Part shown: piece by piece, positions 19,901 through 28,690 of the stretch
Position numbering within the stretch: position 1 is the stretch's first letter
How the letters are laid out: each line of letters starts with the position of its first letter
From: Paludibacter sp.
GTDB lineage: Bacteria > Bacteroidota > Bacteroidia > Bacteroidales > Paludibacteraceae
Reading direction: 5' to 3'
Length of the DNA: 64,000 bases
Assembly: GCA_028692715.1 (NCBI GenBank)
Contig: JAQUWU010000007.1
Coordinates: forward strand, 1-64,000
Translations under genes and position numbers: made by a program
Notes under the pieces: generated by a model
Database searches by the model: none
What the model saw: only the letters and a program-made list of their open reading frames with translations
Told to the model about the DNA's origin: nothing

Positions 19901-20257
19901 GGGGGGTCTCCCGGAGAAGACGACTACTCACCAGCCTCAACGCCTGAATTACATGTAAAAAATCAATTTGGTGTAGAACTGGCACAGAATTTCCCAAATC
20001 CATTAAGTAACAATACAACCATTGGATATCGCATTTCTGAAGATGCAAGAGTACAGCTTTCTGTTTATAATTTATTAGGAAAACAGATACGTATTTTGGT
20101 GGCAGCCTCTCAAACTGCAGGAAATTATCAGGTTGAATGGAACGGTAAAGACAATAATAATACTGAAATCCCGAACGGAATTTATTTCTATCAACTGTCT
20201 GTTCAAAATGCAAATAATCGTTCTGTATTATCAGGGAAAATGGTGGTAAGAAAATAA
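16973..20257 (+). CDS. Secreted CotH-kinase-like protein with lamin-tail domains and a T9SS sorting domain
   Basis: Exported protein of 1094 residues. In order: signal peptide (1-25, ending ISAQ); lamin-tail domain (about 27-130, INEFLALNSS...DWIEIYNP); chitobiase C-terminal-like beta domain (about 175-250, IYYTTNGNTPTD); CotH spore-coat kinase-like domain (about 300-690) with NSDWDSHNW and WDGEMMF, the metal and catalytic region; a second chitobiase-like domain (about 750-815); a second lamin-tail domain (about 825-930); and a type A type IX secretion sorting domain (about 1005-1094, LAQNFPNPLSNNTTI to GKMVVRK). It is therefore predicted to reach the cell surface through T9SS. CotH proteins can phosphorylate secreted proteins, but the target here is unknown. 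Confidence 0.9.
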   Translation: MKKSCIFINVVILFIFTVLISNISAQTIRINEFLALNSSSLRDEDGDYSDWIEIYNPTSSTINLLNWSLTDDINTPGKWKFPNVSLTAGRYLMVYASSKDRRIPENNLHTNFELNGSGEYLGLYNPSGTAISDFNPAFPAQETNITYGFLNNSYIQFLDPTPGSDNNLSTGRVIPGPVFSQKHGFYDSSFKLRISTALTNAQIYYTTNGNTPTDINGTLYTSELTISKTTIVRAIIYIAGEVPSKISTQSYFFINDIIHQPNNPEGYPVNWGPYTAISGTAIGDYEIDPELTNNASFAADLKIALKELPSISIVTDISNLFSDSKDTDTGGIYIYPGAPITDFTYDTGRGWERSASVEYFDTNNNSFQLDCGLRMQGGHSRRPEKNPKHSFLLNFDSEFGSTKLNYPLMGEKSSSEFDKLILRAGFGNSWVHHDNNQRIKATYMEDIWTKDTQRAMGQPASNSIYAHLFLNGIYWGIYAPSERMDKDFAQRYLGGNDDDYDVIKDYAEVSDGNILAWDKMQEMANAGLESNDNYQLIQGKNSDGTPNYQSESLVDVINIADYMLINFYGGNSDWDSHNWTAMRNRVNPGKGFKFLCWDGEMMFSSVNTNILKENNANCPSRVYQQLLKNDDFKHLLADRIQRHCFNNGVLTPDSAAARWLKRKVQIENSIIAESARWGDYRRDVHPYQTQGPFYLYTKEDFWVPQQSYMLNTYFPQRTAKFITQLRDAGIFPSTDAPIFYINGKNNFSSTISSGDQLSMNTTKGTIYYTTDDTDPADWTNNTASKTASIYTKGISIISSSYFKARTLYNGEWSAICSNFFSIPSDYHDIKITEVQYHPLNGILVDNSEFEFIELKNTGTSTLNLGGLHFSEAIEYEFPSETVLSPGKFIVLASNSTQFLSRYSFRPFDEYDGKLDNAGEKIVLKTAANDTISAFSYNSSADWPIKCNGEGYSLVPNKSNPTTNQTSPSDWRVSYQIGGSPGEDDYSPASTPELHVKNQFGVELAQNFPNPLSNNTTIGYRISEDARVQLSVYNLLGKQIRILVAASQTAGNYQVEWNGKDNNNTEIPNGIYFYQLSVQNANNRSVLSGKMVVRK

Positions 20258-20460
20258 TAATTTGTCATTAATTTGGTCGTTAAAAATTTTAATTTACACC
20301 AAAACATACAGAATGTTTGTAATGAAAAAGGAATAGTGATTCTTACGTTACAATATCGTGATGAAAGTGATTGGGACAGGTCAACCATACCTGCTGATTA
20401 TCTATCAAAAAAATTATAAAGCTCCTTGATTTACACAAATATCGGTAAAAAATAAACAAA

Positions 20461-20500
20461 ACACAGAATAACTCTATATAAAATCAGGGTTACTCTGTGT
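20461..20500. terminator. Terminator after butyrate kinase
   Basis: ACACAGA pairs with TCTGTGT and the stem continues with TAAC/GTTA; an A-run lies on the plus-strand left side and a T-run on the right, so it can act in both directions. It lies just past the buk stop at 20508. Confidence 0.7.
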
Positions 20501-20507
20501 TATTTTT

Positions 20508-21572
20508 TCAATACTCTTTACATTTTCCACCCAGCAATATGCGCAGACCACTAACTGCTAGCGCCTCCATTTCATCTTCACCGGGATAAATCACGACTTT
20601 GCAGAATGAGGAAATCATACGTTTAATATAATCTACCACAAACTGACTATGAGCAACACCGCCTGTCAATATTACCGCATCCAAATCGCCTTTCAACACA
20701 GCAAACATAGCTCCGATTTCTTTTGAAATTGTATAAGACATAGCTTCTAAAATTAATTTTGCTTTTTCATCTCCTTCATCGGCCGCAAGAGCAATTTTTT
20801 GAACTTCGTTTGTTCCTAAATGAGCCATTAATCCACCATTACCCACCAACATTTTCTTGACTTCAGCTTCAGAATATTTTCCACTGAAACAAATTTTCAC
20901 TAATTGTCCGGCATCCAACGTTCCTGACCGTTCCGGCGAAAAAGGTCCGTAACCATCCAAACCCTGATTAACATCAACCACTTTCCCCTGTCGATGTGCT
21001 GCCACCGAAATTCCACCGCCTAAATGTGCTACCACTAAATTCAACCTTTCGTATTCTGTTCCATGAGCAATAGCATATTTTCGCGCTACAGCTTTATGAT
21101 TCAAGGCGTGAAACTGCGAACGTCGTGGAATTAACGGAGAACCACTAATGCGGGCTACATCCTGCATTTCATCTACTACCACAGGGTCCGCAATAAAAGC
21201 TCTGCAACCGTTTATTTCTGCAGCAATTTCATGTGCAATAATTCCACCCAAATTGCTGGCATGATCAGCTACAGTATTGTATTTCAAATCGTACAACAAA
21301 AGATCGTTCACTTCGTAAACACCCGATTCGAGAGGACGCACCAAACCGCCACGACCAACTACAGCCGAAAGTTCGTTGAATAAAATTCCATCTTCATTCA
21401 ACTGTTTTAAAATTACCTCTTTACGAAATTCGCATTGCTCAATTATAGTCTTGTACGTAGTCAATTCTTCCGAAGTATGCCTCACAGTATGCAAAGAAAT
21501 AAGTCTTTCTCCCTCATAAACTGCAAATTTAGTAGAAGTAGAACCTGGATTTATGGATAGGATTTTGAACAT
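20508..21572 (-). CDS. buk: Butyrate kinase
   Basis: Converts butyryl phosphate and ADP to butyrate and ATP (or the reverse) in acyl-phosphate fermentation; related enzymes also use branched-chain acids. The protein has 354 residues, the family norm, and ASKHA motifs: SINPGSTSTKFAVYE at 5-19, VGRGGLVRPLESGVY near 87-101, PRRSQFHALNHKAVA and VAHLGGGISVA. No phosphate butyryltransferase gene (ptb), its usual operon partner, lies beside it; the gene has its own terminator and a TATCTTTG -7 motif on the minus strand at 21603-21610. Confidence 0.94.
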   Translation of the reverse strand: MFKILSINPGSTSTKFAVYEGERLISLHTVRHTSEELTTYKTIIEQCEFRKEVILKQLNEDGILFNELSAVVGRGGLVRPLESGVYEVNDLLLYDLKYNTVADHASNLGGIIAHEIAAEINGCRAFIADPVVVDEMQDVARISGSPLIPRRSQFHALNHKAVARKYAIAHGTEYERLNLVVAHLGGGISVAAHRQGKVVDVNQGLDGYGPFSPERSGTLDAGQLVKICFSGKYSEAEVKKMLVGNGGLMAHLGTNEVQKIALAADEGDEKAKLILEAMSYTISKEIGAMFAVLKGDLDAVILTGGVAHSQFVVDYIKRMISSFCKVVIYPGEDEMEALAVSGLRILLGGKCKEY

Positions 21573-21867
21573 TCCTTAGATCTTTTAAATTAAATATATT
21601 CACAAAGATAATCGTTAATACTTGAAAATTGTTCATTACATTTCAATAATTATTAAGTTGGAACACTGTTTCCGATGTATGTTTTCAAACATATGTAATT
21701 CTTGGGATATTTAACATTTAATCGAAATAAAGCATTTATGATAACTATTTGAATATATTCCGTTTATCTTTAGGTCTATAATATTATTTAAAAATTATAC
21801 AATTTCAAATAAATAAAAGAATAATTGTCTTTGAAAAAACAGCCTACATATTATTTTCCTTTAAATC
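21573..21867. other. AT-rich intergenic region between divergent buk and rimP
   Basis: No open frame or RNA gene is recognisable. It holds the buk -7 motif (minus strand, 21603-21610) near one end and the rimP promoter just beyond the other. The middle is plain AT-rich sequence. Confidence 0.6.
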
Positions 21868-21899
21868 TTTGTATTATAAAGAATTATTTTGTACTTTTG
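21868..21899 (+). promoter_or_regulatory. Promoter of the rimP-nusA-infB operon
   Basis: TTTG at 21868-21871 and TACTTTTG at 21892-21899 are separated by 20 bases, an almost ideal Bacteroidota housekeeping promoter (TTTG, ~19-20, TAnnTTTG). Transcription should start near 21905. Confidence 0.8.
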
Positions 21900-21920
21900 C
21901 AGGCGAAATAGGATATGGAG

Positions 21921-21940
21921 GAGGGGACAACAGTCCCCTC
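21921..21940 (+). promoter_or_regulatory. Leader hairpin upstream of rimP
   Basis: GAGGGGAC (21921-21928) and GTCCCCTC (21933-21940) form a perfect eight-pair GC-rich stem closed by AACA. It lies about 15 bases into the predicted transcript and 23 bases before the rimP start, with no T-run, so it is not a normal terminator. A regulatory or mRNA-protecting role is likely but unproved. Confidence 0.7.
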
Positions 21941-21962
21941 GTTTGTTAGAATAATGCTTAGT

Positions 21963-22430
21963 ATGATCGCAAAAGAAACAGTAAATCAGATAGTTGAAGA
22001 TTTTTTATCGGGAACAATTTATTATCCTGTGGATGTAAAAATCACTCCCGACAACCGAATTTCAGTAGAAATTGACTCGTTCGAAGGTGTTTCCATTGAG
22101 TTCTGTGCTGAACTAAACCGCCATATTCAATCCTTATTGGATCGTGAAGTGGAAGATTATGAACTGGAAGTAAGTTCAGCCGGATTAGCTGAGCCTTTTA
22201 AAGTTAAAAAACAATACAAAAAAAATATTGGCAACGAAGTGGAAACACTTACAAAAGAAGGAAAGAAAATTACAGGTATTTTGACGGAAGTAAACGATGA
22301 AACCTTCGTTCTTGAAACCGAAAAAATGGAAAAACCTGAAGGTTCGAAACGTAAAGTTCTTATAACAGAATATCTTTCTTTCAAATACGAAGAAATAAAA
22401 CATACTAAATATATTATTAGATTCAAATAA
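21963..22430 (+). CDS. rimP: Ribosome maturation factor RimP
   Basis: Assists assembly of the 30S ribosomal subunit. With the ATG at 21963 the protein is 155 residues and begins MIAKETVNQIVEDFL, the usual family start. The longer frame from 21915 would translate the leader hairpin and is rejected. The two-domain layout is seen: an N-terminal alpha-beta domain with VEIDSFEGVSIEFCAELNRHI and the YELEVSSAGLAEPFK motif, then a C-terminal SH3-like barrel. It is the first gene of the conserved rimP-nusA-infB operon; nusA begins three bases after its stop. Confidence 0.94.
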   Translation: MIAKETVNQIVEDFLSGTIYYPVDVKITPDNRISVEIDSFEGVSIEFCAELNRHIQSLLDREVEDYELEVSSAGLAEPFKVKKQYKKNIGNEVETLTKEGKKITGILTEVNDETFVLETEKMEKPEGSKRKVLITEYLSFKYEEIKHTKYIIRFK

Positions 22431-22433
22431 GCC

Positions 22434-23753
22434 ATGAGCAAAAAAGAAACTATTAGCTTAATTGATACTTTTTCGGAGTTTAAAGAGCTAAAAAGCATCG
22501 ACAGAAGTACACTTATCAGTGTAATGGAAGAGTCGTTCCGTAATGTGATTTCAAAAATGTTCGGAACAGATGAAAATTATGATGTGATTATTAACCCTGA
22601 CAAAGGTGACTTCGAAATTTATCGTAACCGCATTGTGGTAGCTGATGAGAATATTGAAAATCCGAACATGGAGATTTCATTAACCGAAGCAAAAAAAATT
22701 GATGAAGATTATGAAATTGGAGAAGATGTAACCGATACAGTTGATTTCTTAGGATTTGGTCGTCGTGCAATTCTAACTTTGCGCCAGACTTTATCATCAA
22801 AAATTCTTGAACTTCAAAAAGACAATGTTTTCAGTAAATATAGCGAGAAAATTGGTCAGATTGTAAGTGCCGAATTATATCAGATTTGGAAAAAAGAAAT
22901 GTTGCTTATCGACGATGAAGGAAATGAATTATATTTACCTAAATCGGAACAGATTCCATCAGACTTTTACCGCAAAGGCGATACTGTAAGAGCAGTTGTT
23001 GCCATGGTTGAAAATAAAAATAATAACCCAAAAATCATTCTTTCACGAATTTCTCCTGTTTTCCTTGAACGTTTGTTCGAATTGGAAGTTCCTGAAATTA
23101 ACGAAGGTCTTATTATTATTAAAAAAATTGCCCGTATGCCGGGTGAACGTGCAAAAGTTGCCGTTGAATCTTACGATGATCGCATTGATCCGGTAGGCGC
23201 TTGTGTAGGTGTAAAAGGTTCACGTATTCATGGTATCGTTCGCGAATTACGTAACGAAAATATCGACGTAATTAATTACACCAATAATTTGAATTTGTTT
23301 ATTTCCAGAGCATTAAGCCCTGCTAAAATTTCGTCTATTCGTCTGAACGAAGCTGAAAAAAAAGCTGAAATTTTCCTGAAACCGGAAGAAGTATCACAAG
23401 CAATTGGTAAAGGTGGTTTAAATATCAAACTAGCCGGGATGTTAACAGGATACACATTAGATGTATTCCGGGAATTGGATGAAGCTGAAACTGAAGATAT
23501 TTACTTAGATGAATTCAGCGACGAAATCGATCAATGGGTAATTGATGCTCTTAAAGCAATCGGTTGCGATACAGCAAAAAGTGTATTGGCTATTTCCCGT
23601 CAGGATTTAACTCGTAGAACAGATCTTGAAGAGGAGACTATTGAAGATGTACTAACTGTACTAAAAGCTGAATTTGAAGAAGAGGAAGAAAAAGAAGAAA
23701 AAGAAGAAAAAGGGAAAGAAGAAGAAGAAGAAAAAGAAGATTCACAAGAATAA
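22434..23753 (+). CDS. nusA: Transcription termination/antitermination factor NusA
   Basis: RNA polymerase-binding factor that modulates pausing, termination and antitermination. The protein has 439 residues: the N-terminal polymerase-binding domain (about 1-130), S1 domain (about 135-200), KH1 and KH2 (about 230-345; GACVGVKGSRI and QAIGKGGLNIKLA), and one helix-hairpin-helix region (about 360-412). The C-terminal ~27 residues are almost only Glu and Lys, coded by a purine-only tract near 23675-23745. This looks like a slippage-prone low-complexity tail. Second gene of the rimP operon; infB starts 85 bases later. Confidence 0.97.
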   Translation: MSKKETISLIDTFSEFKELKSIDRSTLISVMEESFRNVISKMFGTDENYDVIINPDKGDFEIYRNRIVVADENIENPNMEISLTEAKKIDEDYEIGEDVTDTVDFLGFGRRAILTLRQTLSSKILELQKDNVFSKYSEKIGQIVSAELYQIWKKEMLLIDDEGNELYLPKSEQIPSDFYRKGDTVRAVVAMVENKNNNPKIILSRISPVFLERLFELEVPEINEGLIIIKKIARMPGERAKVAVESYDDRIDPVGACVGVKGSRIHGIVRELRNENIDVINYTNNLNLFISRALSPAKISSIRLNEAEKKAEIFLKPEEVSQAIGKGGLNIKLAGMLTGYTLDVFRELDEAETEDIYLDEFSDEIDQWVIDALKAIGCDTAKSVLAISRQDLTRRTDLEEETIEDVLTVLKAEFEEEEEKEEKEEKGKEEEEEKEDSQE

Positions 23754-23838
23754 TTTTCTCAACAATCGTGTCACCGAGTTCGCGATGAAAATTTTCAGAA
23801 CAAACCGGATAAAAAATAGAAAACTGTAATTATAGAAT

Positions 23839-26800
23839 ATGTCCATAAGATTAAGTAAAGCCTGTAAAGATTTGAATGTGGGAATGACCACCGCAGTAGA
23901 GTTTTTGGCGAAAAAAGGTCATAAAATTGTTGTCGACCCGAATTTGAAGTTGTCCGACGATTTGCACCTTTTACTTGCAAAAGAATTTAACAAAGATATG
24001 GCTCTGAAAATTGAATCGGAGCGATTGAGTTTTGAGCGCCATCAAAAAGAGAAAGCGGAAACCGTTGCTTTAGAAGGTTATGCCAAACGAAAACAGGAGG
24101 ATACACCTCCCGACACTATTCACGTGTCAATACCAGAAGATCACTTACCTCATTTTAAATCCGTTGGACATATTGATTTAGATAAAAAGGTAAAAGTTCC
24201 TGAAATAATAGTTGAGACTAAAACTCCTGAAAAAGAAGTAGAAGTTGTAACTGTAGAACCGGAAGTACAAAAACAGGAAAAAGAACAGGTCATTGTTCCC
24301 GAAGAAACGAAAGTAATTGTAGAAACTCCTGTAATTGAAATAATTAAAGAAGAAGTAAAATTGGAGGTAGAGAAACCTGCAATTGTAGTAGAAGAAATTA
24401 AAGCAGAACCGGTAATAGAAAGTCCAAAAGCAGAAGCAGAAACTGTACCTGTTCCTGTTCCTGAATCTGTTCCTGTTCCTGAACCTGAAGTTGAGAAAAT
24501 AATTGTTAAGGAAGAATCAAAACCGGAAGTTGAAAAGCATCCCAAAAAGATAAAACTTAAAACTCCGGTTGAAGTCCATGTAGAGGAACCTGAGAAAAAC
24601 GCTGAGACAAAGGATAATGATCATGAAGAAGATGAAATTTTCTCTCTTTCACGTCCAAATCTTGACATATCGCCGGTTGTAGTTGGTACTATTGATTTAA
24701 ATTTATTAAATCAGAGTACACGTCCAAAACCAAAAACGAAGGAACAAAAACGGAAGGAACGCGAAGAAAAAAATAAAGTTGTCAGCGATAAAAAATTAGG
24801 AGATGGCGAGAGAAAAGTATTTCGTTCAGCTGCTGACATTGCAGCAGGAGGCGCAAATCCTCACAAAAAGAAACGTGAACGTTTCACCAATCAGAAAGTT
24901 GATATAAATAAAGTCCCTCAACAAAACGGACCGACTCAGGGATTTGCAAGTCCTAAAAAAGTTACACCCGGAACAACTGGCAATGCAAGATCGAATAACA
25001 ACAACCGTGTTAAAAGGCCAATCAGAACAGCTGTTAACGAGGAAGATGTACAAAAACAAATAAAAGAAACACTTGCCAGACTCTCAGGAGCAAATAAAAA
25101 AGGTAAAGGTTCAAAATATCGTCGTGATAAACGTGATAATGTAAGTGCGCGTCAACATGAACTTGCTGAACGTGAGCGTGAAGAAGAAAGCGTAATTAAA
25201 CTGACTGAATTCGTTACTGCAAACGAATTAGCTGTAATGATGGACGTTTCAGTAAATCAGATTATTGCTACATGCATGAGCATTGGGCTTATGGTTTCAA
25301 TTAACCAACGTTTGGATGCTGAAACAATTAATATTGTAGCTGAAGAATTTGGTTTCAGAACCGAATATGTTAGTTCCGACGTAATTGAAGCAATTGGTGA
25401 AGAAGAAATTGATCGTGAAGAAGATTTATTACCACGTGCACCGATTGTCACCGTAATGGGACACGTTGACCACGGTAAAACATCACTGCTTGACTATATT
25501 CGTAAAGCCAATGTAATTGCCGGGGAAGCTGGTGGTATTACTCAGCACATTGGAGCTTACAATGTAAAACTTGAAAGCGGACAGCGGATCACTTTCCTTG
25601 ATACTCCCGGTCACGAAGCATTTACTGCTATGCGTGCTCGTGGTGCAAAAGTTACTGATATTGTCATTATAATTGTAGCTGCCGACGATAACGTAATGCC
25701 TCAAACCATTGAAGCAATTAATCACGCAGCAGCAGCAAATGTTCCTATTATATTCGCTATTAATAAAGTTGATAAACCGGGTGCAAATCCTGAAAAGATT
25801 AAGGAAACATTGGCTCAAATGAATTATTTAGTGGAAGACTGGGGAGGAAAATACCAATCACAGGATATTTCGGCTAAAAAGGGAACCGGTGTTGCTGAAT
25901 TGCTTGAAAAAGTATTGCTTGAAGCAGAAATTCTTGAATTAAAAGCCAATCCAAATAAACGTGCTATCGGTTCGGTAATTGAATCGACACTTGATAAAGG
26001 TCGCGGATTTGTATCAACCATTTTAATCCACAACGGTACACTTCGTCAGGGCGATGTAGTGTTGGCCGGGACTCATTTTGGCAAGGTAAAAGCTATGTTT
26101 AACGAAAGAAATCAACGTATTCAGGAGGTAAAACCTGCTGAACCTGTCTTGATTCTGGGATTGAATGGTGCTCCACAAGCAGGTGATAATATCAACGTAA
26201 TGGCTTCGGAACAGGAAGCCCGTGACATTGCAAACAAACGAGAACAACTGCAACGTGAACAAAGTATCCGTACCAAGAAACACTTCACCTTGGATGAATT
26301 GGGACGGAGAATTGCATTGGGCGATTTCAAAGAATTGAATATCATTGTAAAAGGTGATGTGGATGGTTCGGTGGAAGCTCTTTCCGATTCATTATTGAAT
26401 CTTTCAACCGAGAATATTCAGGTAAATGTAATTCATAAAGCAGTTGGTGCAATTTCCGATTCGGATATTTTACTTGCAGCGGCCTCTAATGCAATCATCT
26501 GTGGTTTCCAGGTTCGTCCAACTTCTACAGCTCGTAAAATAGCTGAAAAAGAAGAAATTGACATTCGTTTATATTCAATCATTTACGATGCTATTGAAGA
26601 AATTAAATCGGCAATGGAAGGAATGCTTTCTCCTGAAATAAAAGAAGAAATTACTGCTACCGTTGAAATTCAAGAAGTATTCAAAATCACCAAAGTAGGT
26701 ACAATTGCTGGTTGTTTGGTGCGCGAAGGAAAAATTAAACGTACCAATAAAGTTCGTATCATTCGCGATGGTATAGTTGTTTATACCGGCGAACTTGAAT

Positions 26801-26940
26801 CGTTGAAACGTTTTAAAGACGATGTAAAAGAAGTGGGAACCAACTACGAATGCGGTTTAAATATCAAGGGATATAACGATATACAAGTGGGTGATATGGT
26901 GGAAAGTTTCGAAGAAACTGAAGTTAGAAAAACCTTATAA
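23839..26940 (+). CDS. infB: Translation initiation factor IF-2
   Basis: GTPase that places initiator tRNA on the 30S subunit and promotes subunit joining. At 1033 residues it is long because of an N-terminal low-complexity region (about 55-420) rich in Glu, Val, Pro and Lys, including a [15 protein letters not shown] stretch. An IF2_N-like segment (about 1-50) precedes it and another lies at about 455-515. The G domain (about 535-700) has [17 protein letters not shown] and NKVDKPGA; domains II-IV follow with the C-terminal fMet-tRNA-binding barrel. It is the last gene of the operon and ends at a strong terminator shared with trpA. Confidence 0.97.
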   Translation: MSIRLSKACKDLNVGMTTAVEFLAKKGHKIVVDPNLKLSDDLHLLLAKEFNKDMALKIESERLSFERHQKEKAETVALEGYAKRKQEDTPPDTIHVSIPEDHLPHFKSVGHIDLDKKVKVPEIIVETKTPEKEVEVVTVEPEVQKQEKEQVIVPEETKVIVETPVIEIIKEEVKLEVEKPAIVVEEIKAEPVIESPKAEAETVPVPVPESVPVPEPEVEKIIVKEESKPEVEKHPKKIKLKTPVEVHVEEPEKNAETKDNDHEEDEIFSLSRPNLDISPVVVGTIDLNLLNQSTRPKPKTKEQKRKEREEKNKVVSDKKLGDGERKVFRSAADIAAGGANPHKKKRERFTNQKVDINKVPQQNGPTQGFASPKKVTPGTTGNARSNNNNRVKRPIRTAVNEEDVQKQIKETLARLSGANKKGKGSKYRRDKRDNVSARQHELAEREREEESVIKLTEFVTANELAVMMDVSVNQIIATCMSIGLMVSINQRLDAETINIVAEEFGFRTEYVSSDVIEAIGEEEIDREEDLLPRAPIVTVMGHVDHGKTSLLDYIRKANVIAGEAGGITQHIGAYNVKLESGQRITFLDTPGHEAFTAMRARGAKVTDIVIIIVAADDNVMPQTIEAINHAAAANVPIIFAINKVDKPGANPEKIKETLAQMNYLVEDWGGKYQSQDISAKKGTGVAELLEKVLLEAEILELKANPNKRAIGSVIESTLDKGRGFVSTILIHNGTLRQGDVVLAGTHFGKVKAMFNERNQRIQEVKPAEPVLILGLNGAPQAGDNINVMASEQEARDIANKREQLQREQSIRTKKHFTLDELGRRIALGDFKELNIIVKGDVDGSVEALSDSLLNLSTENIQVNVIHKAVGAISDSDILLAAASNAIICGFQVRPTSTARKIAEKEEIDIRLYSIIYDAIEEIKSAMEGMLSPEIKEEITATVEIQEVFKITKVGTIAGCLVREGKIKRTNKVRIIRDGIVVYTGELESLKRFKDDVKEVGTNYECGLNIKGYNDIQVGDMVESFEETEVRKTL

Positions 26941-26974
26941 GAATTGATAATTTAATTGATAATTTACTATTTAT

Positions 26975-27011
26975 AAAAAATGCCGGATTCAGATTGAGTC
27001 CGGCATTTTTT
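26975..27011. terminator. Bidirectional terminator between infB and trpA
   Basis: A perfect stem of 13 pairs (TGCCGGA core with A/T flanks) and an 11-base loop lies between the convergent ends of infB and trpA. A-run and T-run flanks make it active from both sides, so it ends both operons. Confidence 0.92.
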
Positions 27012-27027
27012 ATATAAGTATAAATTT

Positions 27028-27840
27028 TTATTCCTTTAATTTTGTCATTAACAAATTAACACCTTTCTCTACATTCTGCGATTCATCCAATGCTTTGATA
27101 AACGCACTTCCAATAATAGCTCCTGAAGAATAACGATTTACCATGTCGATGGTAGATTTATTGGAAATACCAAAACCAATCAATCTAGGGTTTTTCAGAT
27201 TCATTGCATTTATTCTATTAAAGTAATCCACTTTGTTATCGAATGAATTTTGGGTGCCGGTTACAGCTGCTGACGAAACCATGTAAATAAATGCATCAGT
27301 ATGACTGTCAATTTCGCGGATACGATCTTCTGATGTCTCTGGCGTTATTAAAAATATAAATTTAAGACTATATTTTTCGGCAACGTCTTTGTATTCTTCC
27401 AGAAAATCGGACATAGGTAAATCTGGAATTATCATTCCGTCCACTCCTACTCTATTACATTCACTACAAAACTCTTCAAAGCCAAATTGCATAACCGGAT
27501 TTAAATAACCCATCATGACCAATGGAATATGAATATGTTCGCGGACTTCGGTCAATTGACTGAAAAGTTTTCGAATGCTCATTCCATTCTTTAATGCCCG
27601 TTGACTGCTATTCTGAATCACAACACCATCAGCCATAGGGTCGGAAAACGGCACGCCGATTTCTACTAAATCCACTCCATTTGCCTGAAGACTTTTTAAT
27701 GTTGGTATCGTATCATCCAGTTTTGGAAATCCTGCTGTAAAATATACCGACAGAATATTTTCCTTTTTACGTTCAAATAATAGATTAATTCTGTTACCCC
27801 CAACCCCTAAAGGGGAGCTGAAGTTAGTTTTTATTCCCAT
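27028..27840 (-). CDS. trpA: Tryptophan synthase alpha chain
   Basis: Splits indole-3-glycerol phosphate to indole and glyceraldehyde 3-phosphate, passing indole to TrpB. The protein has 270 residues; the normal enzyme start (NRINLLFERKK) appears at residue 16. The catalytic Glu and Asp are in DLVEIGVPFSDPMADG, and the phosphate-binding GFGISN is near 220. Residues 1-15 (TNFSSPLGVGG) are encoded by the palindromic repeat inserted behind the start codon. It is the last gene of the trp operon and is followed by the shared terminator. Confidence 0.96.
   Translation of the reverse strand: MGIKTNFSSPLGVGGNRINLLFERKKENILSVYFTAGFPKLDDTIPTLKSLQANGVDLVEIGVPFSDPMADGVVIQNSSQRALKNGMSIRKLFSQLTEVREHIHIPLVMMGYLNPVMQFGFEEFCSECNRVGVDGMIIPDLPMSDFLEEYKDVAEKYSLKFIFLITPETSEDRIREIDSHTDAFIYMVSSAAVTGTQNSFDNKVDYFNRINAMNLKNPRLIGFGISNKSTIDMVNRYSSGAIIGSAFIKALDESQNVEKGVNLLMTKLKE
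27797..27829 (-). repeat. trp repeat, 5' copy, translated in trpA
   Basis: Palindromic core TCCCCTTTAGGGG followed by TTGGGGG, preceded by AAAACTAACTTCA, on the coding strand. Translated in frame as T-N-F-S-S-P-L-G-V-G-G directly after the start of TrpA. Faces the copy at the end of trpF. Confidence 0.85.
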
Positions 27841-27877
27841 ATTATATATTTTTTATAAAAAGTTAAAGTAAAATGAA

Positions 27878-28612
27878 CTAATTAAATTTCCCTTTAGGGG
27901 TTAGTGGTTGTTTTATTTCTTTTATAAATTCTCCCAGCAATTCAACATTTTTTTCTCCCGGTTTTAATTCAAATTTACTGTTTAAATCAATTCCTACGAA
28001 TTTTGGATGTTCAATTTTTAAAATGGCTTCACCGTCATCGGGTGCAATTCCTCCACTCAACAAGAATGGTGTTTCACCTTTATATTCATTCAATATCGAC
28101 CAATCAAATTTAACGCCTGATCCTCCAAAAGCTTCGGTTTTAGTATCAAAAAGGAAATAATCACATGCACCTTCGTAGGTTTTAGTAACTATAAAATTAT
28201 AAGCCTCTGCTATTGGGAACGCTTTGATAACAATCAAACCGGTATCACGCAATTCTTTACACATTTCAACCAATTCGACTCCATGCAACTGAACTCCATC
28301 CAGTTCATATTTATAAACAGTTGTAAGAATATTTTCCTCCGTTTCGTTCACAAAAACTCCAATTTTTTTTATTGATTTTGGAATTGATTTCAATGAATCA
28401 ACATTCAATGGTTCGGCATAACGTGGTGATTTGGGATAAAATATAAATCCCATAAAATTAGGCTGTAAACCTGCAACTAACTTGATATTTTCGGGATACT
28501 TCATTCCGCAGATTTTGATGCGAAACCCCCTAGCCCCTAAAGGGGAATTGATTCCTAACCCATTAGGGGGAAATGAATTAGCTTCGTCTTGTATGTTCAT
28601 CTCGTTGTTCAT
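27878..28612 (-). CDS. trpF: Phosphoribosylanthranilate isomerase
   Basis: Amadori rearrangement of phosphoribosylanthranilate to CdRP, fourth step of tryptophan synthesis. The (beta-alpha)8 core begins at FRIKICGMKYPENIKLV (residue 30; catalytic Cys in KICGM) and includes GVQLHG, FLFDTK with the catalytic Asp, and LLSGGIAPDD. The protein has 244 residues, about 35 more than usual: residues 1-29 (ANSFPPNGLGINSPLGARG) come from a double 5' repeat, and the last residues (QPLTPKGKFN) come from the 3' repeat copy. Confidence 0.95.
   Translation of the reverse strand: MNNEMNIQDEANSFPPNGLGINSPLGARGFRIKICGMKYPENIKLVAGLQPNFMGFIFYPKSPRYAEPLNVDSLKSIPKSIKKIGVFVNETEENILTTVYKYELDGVQLHGVELVEMCKELRDTGLIVIKAFPIAEAYNFIVTKTYEGACDYFLFDTKTEAFGGSGVKFDWSILNEYKGETPFLLSGGIAPDDGEAILKIEHPKFVGIDLNSKFELKPGEKNVELLGEFIKEIKQPLTPKGKFN
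27888..27911 (-). repeat. trp repeat, 3' copy, translated in trpF
   Basis: CACTAACCCCTAAAGGGAAA on the coding strand, opposite in orientation to the 5' copies. It encodes P-L-T-P-K-G-K at the C-terminus of TrpF before the TAG stop. Confidence 0.8.
28525..28585 (-). repeat. trp repeat, double 5' copy, translated in trpF
   Basis: Two palindromic cores in tandem (CCCCCTAATGGGTTAGG and TCCCCTTTAGGGGCTAGGGGG on the coding strand), preceded by AAGCTAATTCA. Translated as A-N-S-F-P-P-N-G-L-G-I-N-S-P-L-G-A-R-G. Confidence 0.85.
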
Positions 28613-28643
28613 ATATCTTTTAAAATAAATAGTTGTAATCTAG

Positions 28644-28690
28644 CTCCCCTTTAGGATTTCCTCCTGACAAATGAGGGAGGGGTTAGAGGT
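28644..28690 (-). repeat. trp repeat, 3' copy, supplies the trpC stop codon
   Basis: On the coding strand CTCTAACCCCTCCCTCA and, after a short insertion, CCTAAAGGGGAGC. The TAA stop of trpC is part of the CTAACCCC motif. The copy looks interrupted compared with the others. Confidence 0.75.

Noticed and set aside
21915-21962. Longer rimP frame
   Set aside because: It translates the leader hairpin and starts about ten bases after the predicted transcription start; family alignment supports 21963.
24150-24545. Minus-strand open frame of 131 codons rich in Ser, Thr and Gly
   Set aside because: It mirrors the low-complexity Glu/Val/Pro region of infB and has no independent evidence.
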